Both the position numbers and the translations under genes were made by a program. This document shows, piece by piece, positions 25,518 through 34,752 of a stretch of 64,000 nt of DNA (its first letter is position 1; each line of letters begins with the position of its first letter). The notes beneath the pieces were generated by a model that saw nothing but the letters and a program-made list of their open reading frames with translations, was not told where the DNA came from and searched no databases. The DNA comes from Rhodobacter huangdaonensis (GTDB lineage Bacteria; Pseudomonadota; Alphaproteobacteria; Rhodobacterales; Rhodobacteraceae), in the NCBI RefSeq assembly GCF_004022465.1, contig NZ_SAVA01000001.1, positions 1 to 64,000 on the forward strand, read 5' to 3'.

Positions 25518-26327
25518 TCATTTCTCGGAACCGGCGGTGTTTTCGCCGTCTTTGGTCAGGTAATAGGCGGCAAGGATCGGCAGCACCGTCACCAGCACCA
25601 CGGCCATGGCGACGACGTTGGTCACCGGGCGCTGGCGCGGGCGGACGAGCTCTTCCAGCATCCAGATCGGCAGGGTCGACTGGTTGCCGGCAGTGAAGGT
25701 GGTCACGATCACCTCGTCGAAGGACAGCGCGAAGGCGAGCATCCCGCCGGCCAGAAGCGCCGTGCCGATGTTGGGCAGGATCACCAGACGGAAGGTCTGC
25801 ACCCCGTCCGCGCCCAGATCCATCGCCGCGTCAATGAGCGCGCCCGAGGTGCGGCGGAACCGCGCCACGGCATTGTTGTAGACGACCACGATGCAGAAGG
25901 TCGCGTGGCCCAGCACGATGGTCCAGGTGCTGAACGGGATGTCGAGCAGCGCGAAGGCCGAGCGCAGCGAGATCCCGGTGATGATGCCGGGCAGCGCGAT
26001 CGGCAGGATCACGAGAAGCGAAATCGCCTCGCGTCCGAAGAAGCGCGAACGGGCGACGGCGGCGGCCGTCAGCGTGCCGAGCACCAGCGCGATCGTGGTC
26101 GAGATCGCCGCGACCTTCAGCGACAGGCCAAGCGCCTGCCAGACGTCGCCGCGCCCGAGCGTCACGCCCAGCCACTTCGTGGTCAGCCCCGGCGGCGGGA
26201 ACTGATAGCTCTTTTCCTCGGTGGTGAAGGCGTAAAGGAAAATCAGCGCGATCGGGGCGAGCAGGAACACGAGCCCGCCGATCGCCGAGAGTTTGAGCGC
26301 AAGCGGCGCCTTGGTGTCAGACTGCAT
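25518..26327 (-). CDS. Polyamine-type ABC transporter permease (PotC-like)
   Basis: The protein is 269 residues with six membrane segments and start ATG 26327, overlapping the preceding permease by 11 bp. GALIDAAMDLGADGVQTFRLVILPNIGTALLAG is the EAA loop that docks on the ATPase. Topology and gene order (ATPase, PotB, PotC) match spermidine/putrescine importers. It lies between the other permease and the aldehyde dehydrogenase. Confidence 0.87.
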   Translation of the reverse strand: MQSDTKAPLALKLSAIGGLVFLLAPIALIFLYAFTTEEKSYQFPPPGLTTKWLGVTLGRGDVWQALGLSLKVAAISTTIALVLGTLTAAAVARSRFFGREAISLLVILPIALPGIITGISLRSAFALLDIPFSTWTIVLGHATFCIVVVYNNAVARFRRTSGALIDAAMDLGADGVQTFRLVILPNIGTALLAGGMLAFALSFDEVIVTTFTAGNQSTLPIWMLEELVRPRQRPVTNVVAMAVVLVTVLPILAAYYLTKDGENTAGSEK

Positions 26328-27258
26328 CGAAAGCCCCCATCTTGCGCGCGCCCCACAGATAAAAGCCCATGAGCACGATCGGAACCACGGTGAAGGCGGC
26401 GGCAAGCGGGATGTTCCCGGCCGTGCCCTGCTGGGTGTAGACCGCCTGGCCGATGAACAGCCGGCCCGAGCCGATGATCTGCGGGATGATGTAATCGCCA
26501 AGCGTCAGCGAGAAGGTGAAGATCGAGCCCGCGACGATGCCCGGCAGGGCGAGCGGGAACAGCACCATGCGGAACGACTGCCGCGGCGTCGCGCCAAGGT
26601 CCGAGGCGGCCTCGAGCAGCGGCGCCGGCACCCGTTCGAGCGAGGCCTGCACCGGGATGATCATGTAGGGCAGCCAGATATAGACGAAGACGATGAAGGT
26701 GCCGAGATAGCTGACCGAGAGCGAGTTGCCGCCGATGACCGGCAGCGACAGCAGGCCGTCGAGCGCCCAGGTCAGGTGCAGCTTGGCAAAGACCCAGTTC
26801 AGGATGCCCTCCTTCGCCAGCACCAGCTTCCAAGCGTAGACCTTGACCAGATAGCTCGACCACAGGGGCAGCATCACGCCGATGTAGAAGAGCGCCTTCC
26901 ATTTCCCCTTCGCATAGCGCGCGGCGAAATAGGCGATCGGGAAGGCCAGCACCGCCGAGGCGAGCGTGACCGAGCCCGCCATCACCACGGTGCGCGCGAT
27001 GATGTCGAAGTTCGAGGGCCGCAGCAGCTCGGCATAGGTGGCGAGGGTGAATTCGTGCTGCACGACGCCCGAGAACTCGTCGATCGAGAAGAAGCTCTGC
27101 AGCAGCAGCGCGATCAGCGCGCCGATGTAGACGATGCCGAGCCAAAGAACGATCGGCAGGATCATCAGGAAGGTGAACATCCGCGGATGGCGGATCACCC
27201 AGTCGACGCCCCGCGCGACAAGCCCCGCGCGCGGCGGGAAGATCGCGGCCTCGCTCAT
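26317..27258 (-). CDS. Polyamine-type ABC transporter permease (PotB-like)
   Basis: The protein is 313 residues, start ATG 27258 overlapping the ATPase stop. Six membrane segments are predicted. The EAA motif is LEAASDLGATPRQSFRMVLFPLALPGIVAG. The N-terminal segment FTFLMILPIVLWLGIVYIG and the long first periplasmic loop are as in PotB/PotH. It pairs with the PotC-like subunit to form the membrane channel. Confidence 0.87.
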   Translation of the reverse strand: MSEAAIFPPRAGLVARGVDWVIRHPRMFTFLMILPIVLWLGIVYIGALIALLLQSFFSIDEFSGVVQHEFTLATYAELLRPSNFDIIARTVVMAGSVTLASAVLAFPIAYFAARYAKGKWKALFYIGVMLPLWSSYLVKVYAWKLVLAKEGILNWVFAKLHLTWALDGLLSLPVIGGNSLSVSYLGTFIVFVYIWLPYMIIPVQASLERVPAPLLEAASDLGATPRQSFRMVLFPLALPGIVAGSIFTFSLTLGDYIIPQIIGSGRLFIGQAVYTQQGTAGNIPLAAAFTVVPIVLMGFYLWGARKMGAFDAV

Positions 27259-28238
27259 GCGCCCGGCTCCATCACATGCACCTTGGCCGGGTCCCAGCCG
27301 ATGCGGGCGGTCTGGCCGGGTTCGGGCAGGGTCTCGGCGGGCGGGACGAGCGCGGTCAGCGCCTGACCGTCCAGCTCGAGACCGAGCTTCACCACCCGGC
27401 CGTGATAGGCGCGCGCGGTGACCCGGGCCTCGCGGCCGGCGGGATCGAGGCGGATGTCCTCGGGGCGCAGGCTGGCCCAGCGGCCGGCGGGGCCGGTGCC
27501 GACGAACTCGGCCGGCAGCACGTTCGAGGAGCCGACGAAATCGGCGACGAAGCGGCTTGCCGGGCGGCGGTAGATCTCTTCCGGGGTGCCGACCTGCTGG
27601 ATCGTGCCCTGCGCAAAGACCGCGACGCGATCGGCCATCGACAGCGCCTCTTCCTGGTCATGGGTGACGAAGACGAAGGTCATGCCAAGGGAGCGCTGCA
27701 ACCGGCGCAGCTCCTCCTGCATCTGCTCGCGCAGCTTCAGATCGAGCGCGCCGAGCGGCTCGTCCAGCAGCAGCACGCGCGGCTTGTTGACGAGCGCACG
27801 CGCAAGCGCCACGCGCTGCCGCTGGCCACCCGAAAGGGCCCCCGCGCGGCGGTCGCCATAGCCCGCGAGTTCCACGAGATCGAGCGCCTCCTCGGCGGCG
27901 CGGGTGCGCTCGGCCCGGCCCACGCCCTTCACCCGCAGCCCGAAGGCCACGTTGTCGCGCACGTCCATGTGCGGGAAGAGCGCATAGTTCTGGAACACGG
28001 TGTTGACGTTGCGCCGGTAGGGCGGCACGCCCTCGGCGCGCTCGCCATAGATCTCGATATGGCCGGCGGTCGGCTGCTCGAAGCCCGCGATCAGGCGCAG
28101 ACAGGTGGTCTTGCCGGAACCCGAGGGCCCCAGCATGGCGAAGAACTCGCCATCGGCGATGTCGAGGTCAACACCGTCGACGGCCCGGACGATGCCGAAA
28201 TGCCGACAGACGCCGCGGAAACTCACAGCTTGGGTCAT
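27255..28238 (-). CDS. Polyamine-type ABC transporter ATPase (PotA-like)
   Basis: The protein is 327 residues from ATG 28238. Walker A GPSGSGKTT (residues 35-43), signature LSGGQRQRVALARAL, Walker B VLLLDEPLGALD and switch His THDQEEAL are present. A C-terminal TOBE-like domain contains LRPEDIRLDP. It powers uptake by the following permeases. All transporter genes overlap or nearly abut, indicating one transcript starting at the binding-protein gene. Confidence 0.9.
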   Translation of the reverse strand: MTQAVSFRGVCRHFGIVRAVDGVDLDIADGEFFAMLGPSGSGKTTCLRLIAGFEQPTAGHIEIYGERAEGVPPYRRNVNTVFQNYALFPHMDVRDNVAFGLRVKGVGRAERTRAAEEALDLVELAGYGDRRAGALSGGQRQRVALARALVNKPRVLLLDEPLGALDLKLREQMQEELRRLQRSLGMTFVFVTHDQEEALSMADRVAVFAQGTIQQVGTPEEIYRRPASRFVADFVGSSNVLPAEFVGTGPAGRWASLRPEDIRLDPAGREARVTARAYHGRVVKLGLELDGQALTALVPPAETLPEPGQTARIGWDPAKVHVMEPGA

Positions 28239-28305
28239 GCTTGGTCTTTCAGGGGAGGAAGTCAGGAAGGAGGGCCCGGGCGTCACCGCCCGGGCGCCGG
28301 ACGGA

Positions 28306-29460
28306 TCAGCCGCCCATCACGGCGATGTAGTCGGACACCCAGCGGTGATAGGGCACGCAGCCGCCGGCCTCGCATTTCGAGGTCGGGGTGCGCCAGAACC
28401 AGATCTTGTCGAAGTCCTTCAGCCCGTTCGCATCGCAGCCCTCGGCAGTCTGCATGCCCGACTTGTCGGTGCAGGCCTCGGGCACCGAGGGCACGGCGCC
28501 GAACCACACCGACAGATCCGACTGCAGGTTCGAGTTCAGCGCATGCTCCATGAAGAGATAGGCGCAGGTCGGGTGCTTGGCGTCCGAATGCAGCATCAGC
28601 GTGTCGGCCCAGCCCGAGGCGCCCTCCTTCGGCACCACCGAAGCGACCGGCGCGCCGTCGGCCTTCAGCAGGTTGACCTGGAACGGCCAGGAGGACGAGG
28701 CGACGACGCCCTCGTTCTTGAAGTCGTCGATCTGCACCATGGCGTCGTGCCAGTAGCGCGAGACGAGCTTGCGCTGGCCCTTCAGGAGTTCAAGCGCCGC
28801 GGCATACTGGTCCTCGTTCAGCTCGAAGGGGTTCTCGATGCCGAGCTCTGGCTTGTGCGCCTTCAGATACATCGCCGCATCGGCAATGTAGATCGGGCCG
28901 TCATAGGCCTGCACCCGGCCCTTGTTCGACTTGCCGTCGGGCAGCGTCTGCTCGTTGAACACGACATCCCAGCTGTCGGGCGCGGTCTTGAACACCTCGG
29001 TGTTGTACATCAGCACGTTCGGCCCCCACATGAAGGGCACGCCGTAATGGGAGCCGTCGACGGTGTGCCAGGGGGCATCCTTCAGCCGGTCGTCGACGCG
29101 CTTCCAGTCGGGGATCAGCTCGATGTTGACCGGCTGCACCTTGCCGCCCGCGATCAGCCGCAGCGAGGCATCGCCCGAAGCGGTGACCAGATCGAAGCCC
29201 CCCTGGTTCATCAGCGACACCATCTCGTCCGAGGTGCCCGCGGTCTTCACCTCGACCTTGCAGCCGGTCGTCTGCTCGAACTTGGTGACCCAGTCATAGG
29301 CCGGATCGGTCTCGCCGCGCTCGATATAGCCCGGCCAGGCGACGATCGACAGCGCGCCCTCGGGCTTGCTCAGTTCCTTCAGCATCTCGGCCTGTGCCGG
29401 CAGCGACAGCGCTGCACCAAGGGCGATCCCCGAGGCGCAGAGGTTCAGAAGCTTTTTCAT
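28306..29460 (-). CDS. Polyamine-type periplasmic substrate-binding protein (PotD/PotF-like)
   Basis: The protein is 384 residues with a signal peptide (MKKLLNLCASGIALGAALSL, cleavage after PAQA). VAWPGYIERG is the spermidine/putrescine-binding family start. FDLVTASGDASLRL, YGVPFMWGPNVLMYN and WADTLMLHSDAKHP follow. Four extra cysteines near the C-terminus (CTDK, GCDA, KCEAGGC) suggest disulfides. It is the first gene of the leftward operon. The ligand is presumably putrescine or a related amine; the aldehyde dehydrogenase at the end of the operon supports that. Confidence 0.87.
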   Translation of the reverse strand: MKKLLNLCASGIALGAALSLPAQAEMLKELSKPEGALSIVAWPGYIERGETDPAYDWVTKFEQTTGCKVEVKTAGTSDEMVSLMNQGGFDLVTASGDASLRLIAGGKVQPVNIELIPDWKRVDDRLKDAPWHTVDGSHYGVPFMWGPNVLMYNTEVFKTAPDSWDVVFNEQTLPDGKSNKGRVQAYDGPIYIADAAMYLKAHKPELGIENPFELNEDQYAAALELLKGQRKLVSRYWHDAMVQIDDFKNEGVVASSSWPFQVNLLKADGAPVASVVPKEGASGWADTLMLHSDAKHPTCAYLFMEHALNSNLQSDLSVWFGAVPSVPEACTDKSGMQTAEGCDANGLKDFDKIWFWRTPTSKCEAGGCVPYHRWVSDYIAVMGG

Positions 29461-29582
29461 CAAAGTGTTCCCTGTTGTCGCGGGGCACATTGGGGCCCCT
29501 CGCACGGAAGCGTGAGCGAGATGGCACGTTTTCGCAAATTCAATTGTCAGAAGCCCGCTATCGGAAAAGTCGATATCAGAAT

Positions 29583-30485
29583 TTATCGTTGCACCGAATG
29601 GCTTTGCGCGGCGCGAATGAATTCCCGCGCGGTCTCGGGAAGGGGCGCGCCCTTGCGCCAGACGACGCCCACCTGCACCACCGGCAGCTTGCCCGAGACA
29701 TCGCGCGAGACGATCCGGTCGCCTTCAAGCGACCAGCGGCGATAGACAAGCTCGGGCAGAAGGGCGATTCCCGCGCCGGTCGCCACCAGCGAGCGCACCG
29801 CCTCCACAGACCGCGTGCGGAAGGCGACGCGCGGGCGCGCGCCAAGGGCGCTCAGCAGGGTGCGGGTCGCCTCCTCGATCTCGTCGAGGCGCAGCATGAT
29901 CATCGGCTCGCCCACCAGATCCTCGATCGCGACCGAGGTCGCCTCGGTCAGCCGGTGGCCGTTCGGCAGCCACAGCTGATAGGGCGAGACCTCGAGGATC
30001 TCGGTCTGCAACGCCATCCGGTCGCGCAGCGCCGAGGTCACCATCACCGCCACGTCCAGCTCGCCGCCGATCAGCAGGTGCTCGAGGTAATCGCCGCTGT
30101 CCTCGAGTGCGGTGACCTCGACATTCGGATTGGCCCGGCGGAACCGCGCGAGGATGTCCGACAGCACATAGCCCGCGACCAGCGAGGTCACCCCCACATG
30201 CAGCGAACCGCCAAGCTTCTCGGTGTCGGAAACCACCGCCTGCCGGGCGTCGGCGATGCTGGCCAGAATGCCCTGCGCATGGCGCAGGAACTGATGCCCC
30301 TTCTGGGTGATCTCGAGCCCGCGCGGGTGGCGGGCGAAGAGCGCGACGCCAAGGTCGGCCTCGAGATCGCGGATCGCCTCGGTCACCGCCGATTGCGAGA
30401 TCGACAGCGCCAGCGCCGCCCCCGAGACCGTGCCGCTTTCGGCGGCGGCGATGAAATAGCGCAGCTGGCGGATGGTGAAGGCCAT
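29583..30485 (-). CDS. LysR-family transcriptional regulator
   Basis: The protein is 300 residues, start ATG 30485. The N-terminal helix-turn-helix is GTVSGAALALSISQSAVTEAIRDLE. The effector domain contains LHVGVTSLVAGYV and ELDVAVMVTSALRDRM. It lies 122 bp upstream of the binding-protein gene and in the same direction, so it probably controls the amine uptake operon. The 122-bp spacer is AT-richer than its surroundings and is the likely promoter. Confidence 0.85.
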   Translation of the reverse strand: MAFTIRQLRYFIAAAESGTVSGAALALSISQSAVTEAIRDLEADLGVALFARHPRGLEITQKGHQFLRHAQGILASIADARQAVVSDTEKLGGSLHVGVTSLVAGYVLSDILARFRRANPNVEVTALEDSGDYLEHLLIGGELDVAVMVTSALRDRMALQTEILEVSPYQLWLPNGHRLTEATSVAIEDLVGEPMIMLRLDEIEEATRTLLSALGARPRVAFRTRSVEAVRSLVATGAGIALLPELVYRRWSLEGDRIVSRDVSGKLPVVQVGVVWRKGAPLPETAREFIRAAQSHSVQR

Positions 30486-30558
30486 GCGGGGGCTCCCTCT
30501 CTTGCCCGGGACAAGACCCGCCCGCGCCGGCGCGGTCAAGCCCCGCGGAGGGCGGGCC

Positions 30559-31464
30559 TCAGGGCAGCTCGGCCGGCTCGCCCCAGTCATAGCCGCGCAC
30601 CAGATCGAGCCAGGCCTGCGCCGCGGCCGACAGATAGGCGCCGCGGCGCCAGACCATCGCCATCACCCAATCCGTGCCCGGCTCGCTCAGCGGCACGCAG
30701 CGCACCGCCTTGCCGGCGCGCTGCAGCGCGATCATCCGCGGCAGGAAGGTGGTGCCCATCCCCGCCGCCACCAGCTTCACCATGAAGTCGATCTGGCTGC
30801 TGACCGCGACCACCTTCGGCTCGAGTTCCGCCCGCCGGCAGGCGTCGAGGATCACCCGATGCAGTGCGAAGCCGCTTTCGAACATGATGAAGGGGGTCTC
30901 GCGCAGCTCGGCCAGCGCGATCCGCCGCCGCCGCGCCAGCGGATGGCCGGGCGGCAGCAGCGCCACCAGCGGCTCGCGCCGAACGAGCTGCACCTCGAAA
31001 TCCTCCGAGGTCGGCAAAAGCGCACCGGCAAAGTCGATCTCGCCCGCGCGCAGGCTTTCCTCGAGCCGGTCGCTGCCATGCTCGGTCAGCTGCACCTCGA
31101 CGCCGGGATAGCGCTGCCGGTAGGTGGCGAAAAGCGGCGCGAAAAGCGTGCTCGACCCGATCGGCGGCAGCCCAAGCCGCAGCACGCCGCGGCCAAGCCC
31201 GCGCAGATCGTCGAGCTCGGCCAGCAGGTCGTCACGGTCCGCGAGCAACCGCACGCCGCGGCGATAGACGATCTCGCCCGCCGTGGTCAGCACGCTGCGA
31301 TGCCCGATCCGGTCAAGCAGCGGCACGCCGATCTCGTCCTCGAGCTGCTTCACCGCCTTGCTGATCGTCGATTGCGTCGCATTCACCTCGCGCGCGGCCT
31401 GCGAGAACCCGCCCTGCCGGACAACCTCGACGAACATGCGCAGCGGCCGGAATTCCATCATCAT
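30559..31464 (-). CDS. LysR-family transcriptional regulator next to lrgAB
   Basis: The protein is 301 residues if the first of three consecutive ATG codons (31464) is used; the third (31458) is better spaced from GGAG. The HTH is GGFSQAAREVNATQSTISKAVKQLE. The effector domain includes GIPPIGSS-like LGLPPIGSSTLF and MGTTFLPRMIAL. It is divergent from lrgA with 88 bp between starts. That region is AT-rich and suited to LysR boxes. LysR proteins divergent from lrgAB/cidAB (CidR type) respond to pyruvate or acetate metabolism, so regulation of lrgAB is the best guess. Confidence 0.85.
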   Translation of the reverse strand: MMMEFRPLRMFVEVVRQGGFSQAAREVNATQSTISKAVKQLEDEIGVPLLDRIGHRSVLTTAGEIVYRRGVRLLADRDDLLAELDDLRGLGRGVLRLGLPPIGSSTLFAPLFATYRQRYPGVEVQLTEHGSDRLEESLRAGEIDFAGALLPTSEDFEVQLVRREPLVALLPPGHPLARRRRIALAELRETPFIMFESGFALHRVILDACRRAELEPKVVAVSSQIDFMVKLVAAGMGTTFLPRMIALQRAGKAVRCVPLSEPGTDWVMAMVWRRGAYLSAAAQAWLDLVRGYDWGEPAELP

Positions 31465-31552
31465 TCTCCATTAGAATAGTTTGCAGTCAATCAATTCATT
31501 TCACTCATGGCAAGCCCTTCCCTAGATAAGAGCGATCGAAAGGAGGGCCGCG

Positions 31553-31945
31553 ATGTCGACTCACTATGCTGTTTCAAAGCGGCTGCACCGCAGCACGGTG
31601 CTGCAGATCGGGGCGGTGCTTTTCTTCTGGGGCCTCGGCACCACGCTTGCCATCGCCTCGGGCGCGCCGCTGCCGGGGGGCATCCTCGGCCTCGCGCTGC
31701 TGCTCGCGCTGCTGCTCAGCCGCCGCCTCAGCGCGCTCAGCCTGCGGCGCGGCACGAACTGGTTCCTGGCCGAGATGCTGCTGTTCTTCGTGCCCGCCGT
31801 GCTTGCGGTGCTCGGTCATCGCGAGTTCTTCGGCCTGATCGGGCTGAAGATCCTCGCCGTCATTCTGGTCAGCACGATCTCGGTGATGGTGTCGACCGCG
31901 CTCGCCGTCGAGGCCTGCTATCGCTGGATGTCCCGCCATGCCTGA
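31553..31945 (+). CDS. lrgA: LrgA/CidA-family membrane protein
   Basis: The 130-residue protein has four hydrophobic segments and a perfect RBS (AAAGGAGG). LPGGILGLALLLALL and NWFLAEMLLFFVPAVLAVL are typical of the LrgA family, which resembles holins. In Bacillus and streptococci these proteins, with LrgB, transport pyruvate or small organic acids. The stop lies inside an 18-bp tandem duplication that also covers the lrgB start. Confidence 0.82.
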   Translation: MSTHYAVSKRLHRSTVLQIGAVLFFWGLGTTLAIASGAPLPGGILGLALLLALLLSRRLSALSLRRGTNWFLAEMLLFFVPAVLAVLGHREFFGLIGLKILAVILVSTISVMVSTALAVEACYRWMSRHA

Positions 31946-31967
31946 TCTGCCCGCCATGCCTGATCTG
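31932..31967. repeat. 18-bp perfect tandem duplication over the lrgA stop and lrgB start
   Basis: CCCGCCATGCCTGATCTG occurs twice. Each copy contains an ATG, and both ATGs (31938 and 31956) are in the lrgB frame, giving an N-terminus MPDLPAMPDL. The first copy also holds the lrgA TGA. Confidence 0.9.
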
Positions 31968-32681
31968 TCTCTCGCCACGCTCGATCCGATGGCGCTGACC
32001 GGCGCGAATGTGCTGCTGTGGTCGGTGCTGACGATCGGCTCCTATGCGATCGCCAAGCGGATCTACCGGCGCTGGCCGCATTGGTGGCTGATGCCGCTTG
32101 CGGTGGCCCCCGTGCTGGTCGCCGCGGCGGTGCTGGCGCTGCATGTCAGCTATCGCGACTACATGCGCTGGACGCATTGGCTGGTGCTGCTGCTGGGCCC
32201 GGCGACCGTCGCCTTCGCAGTGCCGATCTACGAACAGCGCGTGCTGATCCGCCGGCACTGGCCGGTGCTGCTGGTCGGCATGATCGCCGGCAGCCTGACC
32301 GCGATCGTCACCAGCTGGGGCCTCGCCTCGCTCCTCGGCCTTGACGAGGCGCTGCGGCTGAGCCTGGTGCCGCGCTCGATCAGCACCCCCTTCGCGATGG
32401 AGGTCTCGGGCGACATCGGCGGCGTGCCGGACCTGACCGCGGTCTTCGTGGTGATCACCGGCATCACCGGCGCGGCGCTTGGCGACATGATCCTCGCCCG
32501 CCTGCCCTTCGCCTCGGCGCTGGCACGCGGCGCGCTCTTCGGCATGGGCGCGCATGGTGCGGGCACCGCGCGCGCGCATCAGATCGGCTCGGCCGAGGGC
32601 GCGATTGCGGGGCTGGTGATGGTGCTCGTGGGCATCCTCAACGTGCTGATGGCGCCCGTCGTCGCGATGATCCTCGCCTGA
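31938..32681 (+). CDS. lrgB: LrgB-family membrane protein
   Basis: The protein is 247 residues from the first ATG in the duplication, or 241 from the second. Typical LrgB segments are FAVPIYEQRVLIRRHWPVLL, LVPRSISTPFAMEVSGDIGG (the most conserved stretch of the family) and GMGAHGAGTARAHQIG. About six to seven membrane helices are predicted. It works with LrgA in membrane export or import of small acids and in cell lysis control. The starts overlap lrgA, so translation is coupled. Confidence 0.88.
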   Translation: MPDLPAMPDLSLATLDPMALTGANVLLWSVLTIGSYAIAKRIYRRWPHWWLMPLAVAPVLVAAAVLALHVSYRDYMRWTHWLVLLLGPATVAFAVPIYEQRVLIRRHWPVLLVGMIAGSLTAIVTSWGLASLLGLDEALRLSLVPRSISTPFAMEVSGDIGGVPDLTAVFVVITGITGAALGDMILARLPFASALARGALFGMGAHGAGTARAHQIGSAEGAIAGLVMVLVGILNVLMAPVVAMILA

Positions 32682-32906
32682 CAGACACGGCGCGCCGGCC
32701 GGCCCTGCGGCGCGCCGCCCGCAGGGGCTGAGCGCGGGGATCCCCGCGCGGGACGACGGAACGCCGGTGTTCCGCCCCGGGCGGCTTGGCACCGCCGCCG
32801 CGGCGCTCGCCCTGGCCGGGGCCGGCGCCCCACGGCGCAGCTCGCTTGACAGCGGCGCCCCGGATCCCGCATCTGGGCGCAGGCTTGAGGAGGCCGGAGG
32901 ACAGGC

Positions 32907-34712
32907 ATGACCCGCATCCCCCGACAGCAGCAGGGCGCCAAGCGCGACCTGGTGCTGTGCTCGTGGCTGCGCTCGCAAGGCGGGCGAGGACTCGACACAC
33001 GCACCCATGCGCCGAGCGTGGCGCAAGATGAGTTCCGCCGCATCCTCGGTGGCAGCGACCGGCTGCGCGGCGCGGCGGGCGAGCTCTTGCAGCGCACCCG
33101 GGCGATGCTCGACACCAGCGACGCGATCGTGCTTTTGTGTGACCCGGGCGGGGTGGTGATGGACGCCGTCGGCGGCGCGCAGGGACAGCGCCGGGGCGAG
33201 CGCAACAACCTGCAACCGGGCGGCTGCTGGAGCGAAAGCGCGATCGGCACCAATGCGATCGGCACCGCGCTGCACCTGCGCCGGCCGGTGACGATCAGCG
33301 ACGACGAGCATTTCTGCGCAGCGATCCGGCACTGGGCCTGCGCCGCCGTGCCGCTGCATGATCCGCTCGACGGCAGGCTTCTGGGCGCGCTCGACATCTC
33401 CGGCACACCCGGGGCGGGGTTCGGCAACGCGGGGGCGCTGGCCACGGCACTCGCCGCGCAGATCGAGGCCTCGCTGCGCGACGCCGATCTGCGCGGGCAC
33501 CGGGCGCTGATCGAGAAATTGCTCGACAGCCGGCCGCGCCGGCAGGGCGACGAGATGATGCTGCTCGACCGCTTCGGCCGGCTGGTCTGGGCGAGCGACG
33601 CCTTCGAGCGCTGCGCCGCGCAAAGCGGGCTGCCCGCGCCCGAGGCCCTGCGCCGGCTCGCCGCACAGCGCGAGGGCGATGCCGAGCATGCCGCGACCCT
33701 GCTGCGCGACCGGCTGCCCGGCGCCGATGTCGACGTGCTGGGCGGCCCTGGCGCGGCGCTTGGCCTGGTGGTGACGCTGCCGCCCGCGCCGGCGCGGCGC
33801 CGCCCCGCGCCGGACGCCGCGGAGGGGCTGACACTCGACGCGATCGCAGCGGCGAGCCCGACCCTTGCGCCGCTCTGCGCCGCAGCCCGCAAATTCCATG
33901 ACCGCGCCATCGCCCTGACCATCGAGGGCGCGCCGGGGGCCGGCAAAAGCACCTTCGCCCGCGCCCTGCACGCCGCCTGCGGCGGCCCGACCCGGCCATT
34001 CGAGACCCTCGATTGCGCGGCGCTCGACGCCGAGACCCTGCGGCGCGACCTGCGCGAGGGAACCGGCCCGTTGCGGCAGGGCACGCGCGGCGGCGCGCTG
34101 TGCCTGGGCGAACCCGCACACACCCCGGCCGAAGCGCAACCGCTGCTCGCGCAGCTTCTGGACCGGCTGACGGAGCGCAGCGTGGCGCCGGTGCGGCTGA
34201 TCGCCCTCGCCAGCGCGCCGCTGGCCGAGGCGGTGCGGCAGGGCAGGCTCTGCCGCGAGCTGCAGCTGCGCTGCGCCGGCGCGGTGATCCGTCTGCCGGC
34301 GCTCGCTGAACGGCGCGACGAGATCGGCCCGCTCGTGCAGCACTTCGCCCGGCTCTGCGCCCCGGCCGGGCGGCGCCCGCTGCGCTTCAGCCCCGCCGCG
34401 TTCGAGGCGCTGCGCCGCTACGACTGGCCCGGCAACCTGTGGGAGATGCGCGATCTGCTCGCGGCGCTGGAAACCGGGCGGGCCGAGGCGCGCTCGCGGG
34501 TGGTCGAGCCGGCCGACCTGCCCGCCGACATCCGCGCCAGCACCGGCCCGACCCCGCTGCGCCTGCACGAGAGCGAAAAGACCGCGATCCTGAACGCCGT
34601 GTCCGAGGCGGACGGCAACCTCAGCCGCGCCGCCCGCCGGCTCGGCATCGCGCGCTCGACGCTCTATCTCAAGCTCGAGCAATACGGCCTGCGCCAGCCG
34701 CCGCGGCGCTGA
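32907..34712 (+). CDS. AcoR-like GAF / degenerate AAA / Fis-type activator without the sigma-54 loop
   Basis: The protein is 601 residues, start ATG 32907 (GGAGGAC). Residues 65-210 are a GAF sensor domain (NLQPGGCWSESAIGTNAIGTAL, as in AcoR). Residues 320-540 are an AAA-type domain with Walker A GAPGAGKSTFARAL. The C-terminal Fis helix-turn-helix is GNLSRAARRLGIARSTLYLKLEQYG. The GAFTGA loop that contacts sigma-54, normally after the Walker A region, is not found; the corresponding part is LREGTGPLRQG. It is therefore probably a sigma-70-dependent AcoR-type regulator. A perfect palindrome lies just downstream, before the alcohol dehydrogenase it likely controls. Confidence 0.82.
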   Translation: MTRIPRQQQGAKRDLVLCSWLRSQGGRGLDTRTHAPSVAQDEFRRILGGSDRLRGAAGELLQRTRAMLDTSDAIVLLCDPGGVVMDAVGGAQGQRRGERNNLQPGGCWSESAIGTNAIGTALHLRRPVTISDDEHFCAAIRHWACAAVPLHDPLDGRLLGALDISGTPGAGFGNAGALATALAAQIEASLRDADLRGHRALIEKLLDSRPRRQGDEMMLLDRFGRLVWASDAFERCAAQSGLPAPEALRRLAAQREGDAEHAATLLRDRLPGADVDVLGGPGAALGLVVTLPPAPARRRPAPDAAEGLTLDAIAAASPTLAPLCAAARKFHDRAIALTIEGAPGAGKSTFARALHAACGGPTRPFETLDCAALDAETLRRDLREGTGPLRQGTRGGALCLGEPAHTPAEAQPLLAQLLDRLTERSVAPVRLIALASAPLAEAVRQGRLCRELQLRCAGAVIRLPALAERRDEIGPLVQHFARLCAPAGRRPLRFSPAAFEALRRYDWPGNLWEMRDLLAALETGRAEARSRVVEPADLPADIRASTGPTPLRLHESEKTAILNAVSEADGNLSRAARRLGIARSTLYLKLEQYGLRQPPRR

Positions 34713-34733
34713 CCGCCACCCGGCCCCGCCGGA

Positions 34734-34752
34734 CTGTCCGAAAATCGGACAG
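34734..34752. promoter_or_regulatory. Perfect inverted repeat TGTCCG-N5-CGGACA, copy 2 (candidate operator of the alcohol dehydrogenase)
   Basis: CTGTCCGA and TCGGACAG form a perfect 8-bp inverted repeat with a 3-bp centre, 95 bp upstream of the alcohol dehydrogenase start and 22 bp after the AcoR-like gene. It matches copy 1 at 18709. Confidence 0.65.

Noticed and set aside
32682..32906. A regulatory RNA in the GC-rich gap between lrgB and the AcoR-like gene
   Set aside because: A hairpin (32703-32726) is present, but there is no T tract, promoter-like AT segment or known RNA family pattern. Such hairpins are frequent at this GC content.
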